Positions 32,146 through 40,531 of a DNA stretch of 64,000 bases are shown here, piece after piece; the stretch's first letter is position 1, and every line of letters starts with the position of its first letter. The stretch spans positions 1 to 64,000 of the forward strand of contig JAFQPG010000002.1 in assembly GCA_017411835.1 (NCBI GenBank), given 5' to 3'. The notes beneath the pieces are model-generated. The model saw only the letters and a program-made list of their open reading frames with translations, searched no databases and was not told the origin of the DNA. The position numbers and the translations under genes were made by a program. The stretch comes from Ruminococcus sp. (GTDB lineage: Bacteria > Bacillota > Clostridia > Oscillospirales > Acutalibacteraceae).

Positions 32146-33639
32146 ATGGCCAGAGTTGCCGGAATACTCATGCCAATTACTTCCCTTAGCTCGCCTTACG
32201 GAATAGGCACTATCGGAAAAGAAGCAAGAAAGTTTGCGGATTTTCTTAAAGCTTCGGGTCAAAAAATTTGGCAGATTCTGCCGGTAGGTCCTACAAGCTA
32301 TGGTGATTCACCATATCAGTCTTTTTCTACCTACGCAGGCAATCCGTATATGATTGACCTTGATACATTAGTATCAAAGAAGCTTTTGAAAAAAGCACAG
32401 CTTAAAAAGTACGATTGGGGCAGTGACAACGGCTACATCGATTACGAAAAGATTTACAACAGCCGTTTCGAGGTTCTGCGCATAGCGTACGAAAACTTCA
32501 AAGCTAACGAAGACCAGAAAGCATTTAACTCATTTAAGCGTAAAAACGCCGGATGGATTAAAGATTATGCGCTTTATATGGCAGTAAAGAAGGGCTTTGA
32601 TATGCAGGCTTGGACACAGTGGCCTGACGAGGATATTAAGCTCAGAAAAGAAGCTGCAATCAAAAAATACGAGCGCAAATATAAAGATGATATCGATTTC
32701 TACAAATGGGTGCAGTTTGAATTTTACACCCAGTGGGAAGAATTCAGAGCATATGTAAATTCTCTTGGTATACAGATTTTAGGCGATATGCCTATTTATG
32801 TTGCTATGGATAGCGCAGACACTTGGGCAAACCCTGAGGTGTTCTGGCTTGATGAAAACCGCGAGCCTGTATGTGTTGCAGGCTGTCCACCGGATTATTT
32901 CTCCGAGACTGGTCAGCTGTGGGGTAACCCTCTTTATGATTGGGAATACTTAAAGAACACAGGCTATGAGTGGTGGATTAAGCGTGTTGCCGCTGCTTCA
33001 AAGCTTTTTGATATCACACGTATTGACCACTTCAGAGCTTTTGATACTTACTATGCTATTCCTTATCCTGCAGAAAACGCTATCAACGGCGAGTGGAAAA
33101 TCGGACCAGGTATCGATTTCTTTAATAAATTAAGAGAAGCCCTCGGTGAAATTCCGATTGTAGCTGAAGACTTGGGCGAGCTTTTCGATAGCGTTAAGCA
33201 GCTGCTTGCTGATTCGGGCTATCCTGGTATGAAGGTGCTCGAGTTTGGTTTCTCAGACGGCTGGGACAACGACTTCTTACCACACAGATATCCAGAAAAC
33301 TGCGTTGTTTATACCGGTACTCACGATAACGATACTATCGAAGGCTGGCGTTCTACAGCACAGCAAAATGAAATTGACTTTGCAATGCAGTACTGTAACA
33401 TCACCCCTGATGATAACTTCACATGGAAGATTATCGAAACTGCATACGCTAGTATCGCTAAATACTGTATTGTCCAGATGCAGGATGTGCTTTGCTTAGG
33501 TAGTGAAGCTCGAATCAACATCCCGTCAACTCTTGGCGGAAACTGGACATGGAGAGTAAACCCTGATATGTTGACTAAGGAAATTTCAAATAAACTTTAC
33601 GATATGACACAGAGATACTCAAGATTGGAGGAAAACTAA
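32146..33639 (+). CDS. malQ: 4-alpha-glucanotransferase (amylomaltase)
   Basis: A 497-residue GH77 enzyme that disproportionates malto-oligosaccharides in the cytoplasm, making longer chains for phosphorylase and releasing glucose. The nucleophile aspartate lies in ITRIDHFRAFD (about 290-300), the acid/base glutamate in VAEDLGEL (about 340), and the third carboxylate in YTGTHDNDTIEGW (about 390). The N-terminal GILMPITSLSSPYGIG is typical. ACAGGAG precedes the ATG. The stop codon lies one base before the glgP start, so the pair is an operon for maltodextrin breakdown. Confidence 0.97.
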   Translation: MARVAGILMPITSLSSPYGIGTIGKEARKFADFLKASGQKIWQILPVGPTSYGDSPYQSFSTYAGNPYMIDLDTLVSKKLLKKAQLKKYDWGSDNGYIDYEKIYNSRFEVLRIAYENFKANEDQKAFNSFKRKNAGWIKDYALYMAVKKGFDMQAWTQWPDEDIKLRKEAAIKKYERKYKDDIDFYKWVQFEFYTQWEEFRAYVNSLGIQILGDMPIYVAMDSADTWANPEVFWLDENREPVCVAGCPPDYFSETGQLWGNPLYDWEYLKNTGYEWWIKRVAAASKLFDITRIDHFRAFDTYYAIPYPAENAINGEWKIGPGIDFFNKLREALGEIPIVAEDLGELFDSVKQLLADSGYPGMKVLEFGFSDGWDNDFLPHRYPENCVVYTGTHDNDTIEGWRSTAQQNEIDFAMQYCNITPDDNFTWKIIETAYASIAKYCIVQMQDVLCLGSEARINIPSTLGGNWTWRVNPDMLTKEISNKLYDMTQRYSRLEEN

Positions 33640-33640
33640 A

Positions 33641-35995
33641 ATGGGTATAACAATGGATATGCTTACCACAATTGCAAAAAGTGAATACTGTAAAAAGCCA
33701 AAGGAGTTAACACTCGAGCAGCTTCACTTTGTTCTTGGTAAGGCAATTATGAGCGAGCTTTCTGACAACTGGCAGAAATCTAAGAAAAAGCACGCAAACG
33801 CTAGAAGAGCATACTACTTCTCAGCAGAATTTTTGATGGGTAGAATGATTTACAACAATCTTTACTGCCTTGGTATTCTCGACGAAGTAAAAGACTTACT
33901 CAAGAGCAAGGGTATCGACATCAATCAGTTTGAAGATGTTGAGGATATGGCTCTTGGTAACGGTGGTCTTGGTCGTCTTGCAGCTTGCTTCCTCGATTCA
34001 GCTGCTACACAGGAAGTACCACTTGACGGTTATGGTATCCGCTACAAATACGGTCTTTTCAAACAGCTTATCGAAGACGGTTATCAGGTAGAGGTTGCTG
34101 ACAACTGGCAGAAGTTTGATGACCCATGGTCAGTTCGTCACCTTGAAGAGGCTGTTGTTGTTAAGTATGCTGATTCTTCTGTAGTTGCTGTACCATACGA
34201 TATGGCTGTTATCGGCTACGGCACAAAGAACATCAACACATTAAGACTTTGGCAGGCTGAGCCTGTAGAGGAATTCGACTTTATCGCATTTAACAACGGT
34301 CAGTATGACCAGTCAGTTAAATCAAAGAATGATGCAGAAAACATCTCTAAGGTACTTTATCCAAACGACAACACATACGAAGGTAAAGTTCTTAGACTTA
34401 AGCAGCAGTACTTCTTCTGCTCTGCTTCACTTCAGGATATTATCAAGAGATATAAGGCTAAATACGGCAACGATTTCTCACACTTTAGTGAGCACGCTGC
34501 TATTCAGCTTAACGATACTCACCCTGTATGCTCTATCCCTGAGCTTATCAGACTTTTAGCGCTTGAGGGCATTGACTTTGAGCAGGCTTTCCAGATTGCT
34601 CAGAAGACTTTCGCTTACACTAACCACACAGTTATGGCAGAAGCTTTGGAGAAATGGGATATCTACCTTATGAGAAACGTTATTCCTGAGGTTTACGCTA
34701 TCATTGAGAAAATCAACGAGCGTCTTTGGAACGACTTCAAGGGCAGAGGTATTAGCGATGACATCATCCGTAAGATGTGCATCCTTTCTGACGACAGAGT
34801 TCATATGGCTAGACTTGCTATTTACGGCTCAAGCTATGTAAACGGTGTTGCTTGGATTCATACAGAAATCTTAAAGAACGACGTATTAAACGATTGGTAC
34901 AAGATTTATCCGGAAAGATTCCAGAACAAGACAAACGGTATCACACAGCGTAGATGGCTCGGCCTTTGTAACCCAGAGCTCTCATCATTTATCACCGAGC
35001 GTGTAGGCGACGGCTGGCAGAGAGATATGGCTAAGGTTGACAAGCTCGCTTCTTGCATCGATAAGGACGCTGTTAAGGCATTCAATAAGATCAAAGCTAC
35101 TAAGAAAAAGCAGCTCGCAGCTTACGTTAAGAAGATGGAGGGCAAGGAAATCAATCCTAAGTTCATCTTTGATGTTCAGGTTAAGCGTCTTCACGAGTAC
35201 AAGCGTCAGCTTCTAAACGCTTTCTCTATTATGTGGATTTACTTTATGATTAAAGATGGCAAGCTCCCTGATTTTGAGCCTACCTGCTTTATCTTCGGTG
35301 CTAAGGCTGCTCCTGGTTACAGAAGAGCTAAGGCTATCATTAAGTACATCAACGAAATCGCAGAGCTCGTTAACAACGACCCTGATACAAAGGATAAGCT
35401 TCAGGTTATCTTCGTTTCTAACTACAATGTATCTTACGCTGAAAAAATCGTTGTTGCTGCTGATGTTTCAGAGCAGATTTCTACAGCAGGTACAGAGGCT
35501 TCAGGTACAGGTAATATGAAGTTTATGTTCAACGGTGCTGTAACTTTAGGTACTTACGATGGTGCTAACGTTGAGATTACACAGGCTGCCGGCGAAGAAA
35601 ACGAATACATCTTTGGTGGCAGAGTTGAAGATATTGAAAACTTAAAGCAGTGCGGTTATGACCCTAAGAGCATCTATATGACAAACCCAATGCTCAAGAG
35701 AGTTGTCGATACTCTTATTGATGGCACATTTGACGATGATGGTGCACAGGGCGAAGGTAGCTTTGCTGAGCTTCACAACGGCTTAGTTAACGGCACACAC
35801 TGGCACATTGCTGACCACTACTTCCTGTTCTATGATCTTCCTATGTATGTTGAGGCTAAGCTTCAGGTTAACAAAGATTACAAGGACAAGAACCTCTTCG
35901 GTAAAAAGTGTCTTGAAAACATTGCTCACTGCTCACAGTTCAGCTCTGACAGAACTATTCTCCAGTACGCTAAGGAACTTTGGATGGTTAAGTAA
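33641..35995 (+). CDS. glgP: Glycogen/starch/maltodextrin phosphorylase
   Basis: A 784-residue GT35 enzyme that releases glucose-1-phosphate from the non-reducing ends of alpha-1,4-glucans. The pyridoxal-phosphate lysine lies in EASGTGNMKFMFNGA (about 625-640). Other hallmarks are RRAYYFSAEFLMGR, the GNGGLGRLAACFLDS block, and VKRLHEYKRQLLN. Length is normal. GGAGG lies inside the last codons of malQ, giving tight translational coupling. Phosphorolysis saves ATP for an anaerobe that feeds on starch. Confidence 0.97.
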   Translation: MGITMDMLTTIAKSEYCKKPKELTLEQLHFVLGKAIMSELSDNWQKSKKKHANARRAYYFSAEFLMGRMIYNNLYCLGILDEVKDLLKSKGIDINQFEDVEDMALGNGGLGRLAACFLDSAATQEVPLDGYGIRYKYGLFKQLIEDGYQVEVADNWQKFDDPWSVRHLEEAVVVKYADSSVVAVPYDMAVIGYGTKNINTLRLWQAEPVEEFDFIAFNNGQYDQSVKSKNDAENISKVLYPNDNTYEGKVLRLKQQYFFCSASLQDIIKRYKAKYGNDFSHFSEHAAIQLNDTHPVCSIPELIRLLALEGIDFEQAFQIAQKTFAYTNHTVMAEALEKWDIYLMRNVIPEVYAIIEKINERLWNDFKGRGISDDIIRKMCILSDDRVHMARLAIYGSSYVNGVAWIHTEILKNDVLNDWYKIYPERFQNKTNGITQRRWLGLCNPELSSFITERVGDGWQRDMAKVDKLASCIDKDAVKAFNKIKATKKKQLAAYVKKMEGKEINPKFIFDVQVKRLHEYKRQLLNAFSIMWIYFMIKDGKLPDFEPTCFIFGAKAAPGYRRAKAIIKYINEIAELVNNDPDTKDKLQVIFVSNYNVSYAEKIVVAADVSEQISTAGTEASGTGNMKFMFNGAVTLGTYDGANVEITQAAGEENEYIFGGRVEDIENLKQCGYDPKSIYMTNPMLKRVVDTLIDGTFDDDGAQGEGSFAELHNGLVNGTHWHIADHYFLFYDLPMYVEAKLQVNKDYKDKNLFGKKCLENIAHCSQFSSDRTILQYAKELWMVK

Positions 35996-36018
35996 TCAAT
36001 ATATTTTTATGTTCAGTT

Positions 36019-36048
36019 ATCCCCGCTCAAAAGAGCGGGGATTTTTTT
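36019..36048 (+). terminator. Terminator of malQ-glgP
   Basis: ATCCCCGCTC (36019-36028) pairs perfectly with GAGCGGGGAT (36033-36042) and is followed by seven T residues. Confidence 0.93.
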
Positions 36049-36068
36049 GCTTAAATTTGATTATTGTG

Positions 36069-36097
36069 TTGACTATTTGTTACAGTGATGTTACTAT
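36069..36097 (+). promoter_or_regulatory. Promoter of the cohesin-like/FN3 gene
   Basis: TTGACT (36069-36074) and TACTAT (36092-36097) are separated by 17 bases with a TGT extension. The leader is about 25 bases, ending in TTGGAGG before the ATG at 36129. Confidence 0.7.
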
Positions 36098-36128
36098 TAA
36101 GATGTATAAATATTTTGGAGGTAAGACT

Positions 36129-37631
36129 ATGAAAAAACTACTGTCTTTATTACTTGCACTTACCATTTTATTATCAGCTTTTATGGGTTTAAGTTTCACT
36201 GCGTCAGCAGAGGGTACCGAGTATTTAGCTGTAACAACCAATGGTGTTACTACTAATGTAAAAGTCGGCGATACTTTCACTTATACCTATAACCTCATTA
36301 ATTTAAAACTGATGAACACAGAAGCTATTATTAACTTCGACAACAACCTCGTAGAGGTTTTAGATGTTGAGGAAGAAGATGAAGACGCTTACTACGAGTA
36401 TATCGAAAAGTGTTTTCCTGTAGTTAGTTCTACAGTTGTATGCAACACAAATCTCACAGACAAAATCAAGTTCAATTTCTCTAATATAAACGGTGCGAGA
36501 TTTACCGGCGAAAAGACTCTTGCTACATTTGAGTTTAAAGCTTTAGCTGCCGGTGAATTAACCCTTGAAAACACCATCATAGAAATGGTTAACTCTGACA
36601 AAGAGTATCTTGTTAGAAAGGTTAATGATGCTCCTGTACAGTATATAGACTTTGACTACAACGAGTTCATTACATACGAACCATCAGAAGAACCAACAGA
36701 GGAACCTACTGAAGAGCCAACTGAAGAGCCAACAGAAGAGCCAACTGAAGAGCCAACTGAAGAGCCTACAGAGGAGCCTACTGAAGAGCCAACAGAGGAG
36801 CCTACAGAAGAGCCAACTGAAGAACCTACAGAAGAACCAACAGAGGCGGTTATTCCAAACCCAACAAAGGTTGAAAATGTTGTTATTTCAGATATCACAG
36901 AGACATCTATGGTGGTTTCTTGGGACGAAGCTGCAAACGCAGTTATGTACTATGTTTACATTGGCGAGAATATTGTTTATAACAAGACTGCTGGTACATC
37001 TTTAATGGTTAAGAGCCTTGATCCAAATAAAACTTACAACGTTGCAGTAATTGCAAAGCTTAAGGACGGTTCTTACTTAAAGACTTCTAAGGCTGATTGG
37101 TATGAAGTAACAACACTTAACTATCAGATTGGTGAAGCAACTTCTACATCTGATGCTTACTCATTCACACTTAGCTGGGAAGCTGAAGACGCTACAAAGA
37201 CATGGATTTACCTCGGTACATCTGAAGACAACCTTAAGATTTACGATTCTTCAACAACAGATTCTTACACAGCAGTAAATCGTGAAGCTAAGACAACTTA
37301 CTACTACAAGCTCAGACACAAAATCGGTGATAAGATTGTTGACGGCGCAAGTGGCAGTGTTACAACCTTAGCAGATATGCAGCTTTTTGTGGATGGCATA
37401 ATCCGTGAGGATAAACTTGAGCTTTCATGGAACCCTGCTTACGGTTCATATAAGTACTGGGTAGTTGTAGAAACACCTAACAGAACTTATACCTACAGCA
37501 CAACAGAAACAAGCTACAAGGTTTCAACAAACTATGCAGAAGCTGACGGCAGCAACGTAACAGTTAAAGCTATCAGCCCAGACGGTATGGTTTACTACAA
37601 TCCTGTAGTTGTTAGAAGGATAATAAATTGA
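36129..37631 (+). CDS. Secreted protein with cohesin-like domain and three FN3-like domains
   Basis: A 500-residue secreted protein. A signal peptide (1-26, cleavage after ASA) precedes a cohesin-like domain (about 30-165) that aligns with the one in the 397-2598 protein: both have VGD or KGD, FTYxY, an FDNNL or FDDSGL strand, FP, FNFS or FNYSS and a T-x-x-F-x-x strand. A 14-unit PTEE linker (185-240) leads to three fibronectin-III-like domains (about 246-335, 336-420 and 421-500). There is no dockerin, CBM, catalytic domain or sortase motif. The FN3 trio closely matches the C-terminus of the giant amylase at 40532-45367. I infer a small scaffold-like or adhesion protein. The cohesin call needs structure prediction. 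Confidence 0.8.
   Translation: MKKLLSLLLALTILLSAFMGLSFTASAEGTEYLAVTTNGVTTNVKVGDTFTYTYNLINLKLMNTEAIINFDNNLVEVLDVEEEDEDAYYEYIEKCFPVVSSTVVCNTNLTDKIKFNFSNINGARFTGEKTLATFEFKALAAGELTLENTIIEMVNSDKEYLVRKVNDAPVQYIDFDYNEFITYEPSEEPTEEPTEEPTEEPTEEPTEEPTEEPTEEPTEEPTEEPTEEPTEEPTEEPTEAVIPNPTKVENVVISDITETSMVVSWDEAANAVMYYVYIGENIVYNKTAGTSLMVKSLDPNKTYNVAVIAKLKDGSYLKTSKADWYEVTTLNYQIGEATSTSDAYSFTLSWEAEDATKTWIYLGTSEDNLKIYDSSTTDSYTAVNREAKTTYYYKLRHKIGDKIVDGASGSVTTLADMQLFVDGIIREDKLELSWNPAYGSYKYWVVVETPNRTYTYSTTETSYKVSTNYAEADGSNVTVKAISPDGMVYYNPVVVRRIIN
36681..36848 (+). repeat. Fourteen tandem 12-bp repeats encoding a PTEE linker
   Basis: Fourteen in-frame 12-bp units encode P-[ST]-E-[EA] with little nucleotide divergence (alternating GAAGAGCCAACT and GAGGAGCCTACA types). 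Near-identity of units makes slippage likely; each event would change the linker by four residues. Confidence 0.9.
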
Positions 37632-37639
37632 ATTAATTA

Positions 37640-37667
37640 GGGGACCCCTTTTGGGGTCCCTTTTTTG
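37640..37667 (+). terminator. Rho-independent terminator
   Basis: GGGACCCC (37641-37648) pairs with GGGGTCCC (37653-37660), followed by six T residues. It ends the cohesin-like/FN3 gene. Confidence 0.93.
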
Positions 37668-37799
37668 TTTATAACTTACAAATAATATAGATGGTAGTAG
37701 TACGTTTTGACGAAAGACTCTGAAATTTGCAAAGAAAAATAAAAGATAAAGTTGAAGGATTTTTCTTAAATTGTCAGTTTACACAACATTGTTTTAAAA

Positions 37800-37832
37800 A
37801 GTTTAGTGTTAAAATCACTTGTTTTCTAAACT
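37800..37832. repeat. Inverted repeat upstream of the dockerin-bearing amylase
   Basis: AGTTTAG (37800-37806) and CTAAACT (37826-37832) form a 7-bp inverted repeat 60 bases before the amylase start, within a very A+T-rich leader. It may be an operator or chance in A+T-rich DNA. I could not place one clear promoter in this 227-base gap. Confidence 0.3.
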
Positions 37833-37894
37833 CCAAAATTGTAAAATTTTTATATTAGGATTTTATATATAAATAATATACAGGGGATATATCT

Positions 37895-40252
37895 ATGAAA
37901 CGATTTTTGAGTTTAGCACTTACTTTATGTATAATGCTGTCGTGCGTGGCGACTTGCAGTTTTTCTTTGTTTGATACGCAGGCGGTTGCAGTTGATGTCA
38001 GCACAATGGCTGCCAGCACAGGACCGCAAAGCGACATAGAGGGAAGTGCGATACTACATTGCTTTAACTGGTCATACAACTCGATAAAATCAAACCTTAG
38101 TGCGATTAAAGCTGCGGGTTATACTGCTGTTCAGACTTCTCCTGTTCAGTCCCCAAAGGATTATAACGGTGGTTGGAATAATCAGGAGGGACAGTGGTGG
38201 AAGCTATACCAGCCGCTTGATTTTTCAATTTCTAATAACACATGGCTTGGTAACAAAAACGACCTTAGAGCTCTTTGCACAGAAGCAGAGAAAATCGGCA
38301 TCAAGGTTATTGTTGACGTAGTTGCAAACCACGTTGCCAACAACTACGAGGGTGGTGGCTACTCAAATGTAAACGGTGGCGTTGCAAGTAACCTTAAAAG
38401 AAGTGATTTTTATCACGATTACAACGATTGGGCAAATGACTCAAACCGTTATGCGATGACAATGGGCCATATCGGTATGCCTGATTTGAATACTGCTCAT
38501 CCTGATGTTCAGAACATCGTTAAGAATTTCCTTATTGAATGTATCAATGTTGGTGTTGACGGTTTCCGTTTTGACGCTGCAAAGCATATTGAGCTTCCAA
38601 ATGACCAAGGTTGTGGAAGTAATTTCTGGCCAACTGTTATTAACGGCTCACAAAACGCAACATCAAATAAAATTTTCTATTACGGTGAGATTTTAAACGG
38701 TTGCGGTACTGATATCGGAAATTATACTCAGTATATGAGCATTACAGACAACTACTCAAGTGATGCCGTTTTAGTTGCAACTAATAACGGCAACGCATCT
38801 GCTATGGCAAATTCAAATTATGCAAAGGGAGCAGCACCTGATAAAAATGTACTGTGGGTTGAATCTCACGATACACACATGGGCAGCTCCGGCTCTGCAG
38901 GAATTCAAAAAACATCAGGCATTTCTGACGATAAAATCGTCAAGGCTTGGGCGATTGTTGGCTCTCGAGCTTATTCAACCTCGCTGTTTTTTGCTCGCCC
39001 TGCAAGTAATATGGGACAAGCAAGCTCAAACACAACATGGAAATCAAAAGCTGTTACAGAGGTTAATAAATTTAAAAACTTCTTTGACGGTCAAAGCGAG
39101 CACCTTTCAAGCGACAATTCAATCGCTTATGTTGAGCGCGGTACATCGGGTGTAGTTTTAGTCAATGCAAACGGTAGCTCCACGTCGGTAAATGTTCCTG
39201 CAAAGATGATGCAAAGCGGTACTTACAAGGACGCTGTTACAGGTAACACCTTCACAGTAAGCAACGGCAGAATAAGCGGTAATATCGGCAACACAGGTGT
39301 TGCGGTTGTATATAATCCATCAAGCAGTGTTGAGCCTACACAGCCATCTACACAAAAACCAACGCAAACACAGCCACCAAAGGTCAAATTGCTTTTAGGT
39401 GATGTTAATCTTGATAAAGAGATAAATATTTTGGACGCAACTGCGGTACAAAAGCACATTGCATCGATTACTCTGTGCGTGGGGGACTCCCTTATTGCAG
39501 GAGATGTTAATCAGGATAAAAATCTTGATATTATGGATGCAACCACTATTCAGCGTGTGCTTGCCGGAGAAACGGTCAAAAACTCATACTGTGGTCAGTA
39601 CATCGAAATAGAGAGCAATGACGACCCAACAACTGAGACTGTGCCTTTACCTGTAGGTGACTATGTTTATTATAAAAACACTAACAACTGGTCTAAGGTG
39701 ATGATTTATTACTGGAGCGACAGCAACTCGTCAATGATTTCATGGCCTGGCAAGGATATGACTGAATACCGTGATGGTGTTTATTATGCTCAAGTTCCTG
39801 ACGATGTTGACTATGTGATTTTTAGTAACGGTTCAAATGAACAGACCGAAAATATTAATTTTGCGGGTATTAACAAAATCTATGATAATGGTAGCTGGAG
39901 TGATTTAGGTGTTGAAGTACCGACACAACAGCCAACACAACAGCCGACACAGCTTCCTACACAGGCTAACACACATTATGTCCCACAAGGAAACTACATT
40001 TATTTTAAAAACAATGATAACTGGGGCGAGGTAAAGGTTTACTACTGGAGCGATTCAAATTCCGGTATGACCTCATGGCCGGGACTGCATATGGAGCATA
40101 TCGGTAATGATGTGTATAAAGCAGAAATCCCGAGCGAAGTAAATATGGTTGTATTCAATAACAACAACCAAGGTCAGCAAACAGGCGATATAAGACTCGA
40201 GGGCATGAACAAAATTTATGACAACGGTAGTTGGAGAGATTACACAGGCTAA
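37895..40252 (+). CDS. GH13 alpha-amylase with internal dockerin and two CBM26 modules
   Basis: A 785-residue secreted endo-alpha-amylase resembling B. subtilis AmyE (GH13 subfamily 28). A signal sequence with a possible lipobox (MLSC, Cys17) precedes the catalytic domain (about 48-475). The active-site carboxylates are in GFRFDAAKHIEL (nucleophile), FYYGEIL (acid/base) and WVESHDT. A dockerin follows (about 498-562), with two calcium-binding repeats (DVNLDKEINILD and DVNQDKNLDIMD). Two CBM26 modules (about 585-670 and 695-785) share YYWSDSNS and WPG and end in NKIYDNGSW. The dockerin thus lies inside the chain, not at its end. AGGGGAT precedes the ATG. Docking into an amylosome is inferred from known R. 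bromii biology. Confidence 0.95.
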   Translation: MKRFLSLALTLCIMLSCVATCSFSLFDTQAVAVDVSTMAASTGPQSDIEGSAILHCFNWSYNSIKSNLSAIKAAGYTAVQTSPVQSPKDYNGGWNNQEGQWWKLYQPLDFSISNNTWLGNKNDLRALCTEAEKIGIKVIVDVVANHVANNYEGGGYSNVNGGVASNLKRSDFYHDYNDWANDSNRYAMTMGHIGMPDLNTAHPDVQNIVKNFLIECINVGVDGFRFDAAKHIELPNDQGCGSNFWPTVINGSQNATSNKIFYYGEILNGCGTDIGNYTQYMSITDNYSSDAVLVATNNGNASAMANSNYAKGAAPDKNVLWVESHDTHMGSSGSAGIQKTSGISDDKIVKAWAIVGSRAYSTSLFFARPASNMGQASSNTTWKSKAVTEVNKFKNFFDGQSEHLSSDNSIAYVERGTSGVVLVNANGSSTSVNVPAKMMQSGTYKDAVTGNTFTVSNGRISGNIGNTGVAVVYNPSSSVEPTQPSTQKPTQTQPPKVKLLLGDVNLDKEINILDATAVQKHIASITLCVGDSLIAGDVNQDKNLDIMDATTIQRVLAGETVKNSYCGQYIEIESNDDPTTETVPLPVGDYVYYKNTNNWSKVMIYYWSDSNSSMISWPGKDMTEYRDGVYYAQVPDDVDYVIFSNGSNEQTENINFAGINKIYDNGSWSDLGVEVPTQQPTQQPTQLPTQANTHYVPQGNYIYFKNNDNWGEVKVYYWSDSNSGMTSWPGLHMEHIGNDVYKAEIPSEVNMVVFNNNNQGQQTGDIRLEGMNKIYDNGSWRDYTG

Positions 40253-40364
40253 GCGAAAAAGCAAATAATCGCTAAAGCTTGAAGAAATAGCGATAAATTT
40301 TGGAAACTTGAGCGCTAAAATGCACAAATGAATATTAGACAATGTAGTAATATTATTTGAAAAA

Positions 40365-40405
40365 ATACGGTTGGAAGTTATGGTTGCTTCCAACCGTTTT
40401 TATTT
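40365..40405 (+). terminator. Terminator of the dockerin-bearing amylase gene
   Basis: ACGGTTGGAAG (40367-40377) pairs perfectly with CTTCCAACCGT (40387-40397), followed by TTTTTATTT. About 110 bases of untranslated sequence with no clear feature lie between the stop codon and this hairpin. Confidence 0.85.
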
Positions 40406-40468
40406 ATCTGGCACACAACTTGGTGACAATACACAATGAACGCTGATATTTTTTAGTGCTTATAGCCG

Positions 40469-40498
40469 TTGAAAAGTCAACAAGTTATGGTGTAAAAT
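40469..40498 (+). promoter_or_regulatory. Promoter of the 1611-residue amylase gene
   Basis: TTGAAA (40469-40474) and TAAAAT (40493-40498) are separated by 18 bases. The leader is about 27 bases and contains GGAGGG before the ATG. Confidence 0.55.
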
Positions 40499-40531
40499 AA
40501 AATAGGAGAAAAATATTATGGAGGGACAAAT

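Noticed and set aside
35808..36128. Longer N-terminus for the cohesin-like/FN3 protein
   Set aside because: The upstream in-frame extension overlaps glgP in another frame and crosses its terminator; the signal peptide and TTGGAGG define the start at 36129.
36681..36848. CRISPR-like array
   Set aside because: Units are 12 bp, contiguous, without unique spacers, and in frame within a secreted-protein gene. No cas genes are present.
36656..36898. Minus-strand open frame of repeated Ser-Val-Gly-Ser units
   Set aside because: It is the antisense reading of the PTEE linker repeat. It has no ribosome-binding site, and the same effect appears opposite the other linkers (943-1161 and 43885-44094).
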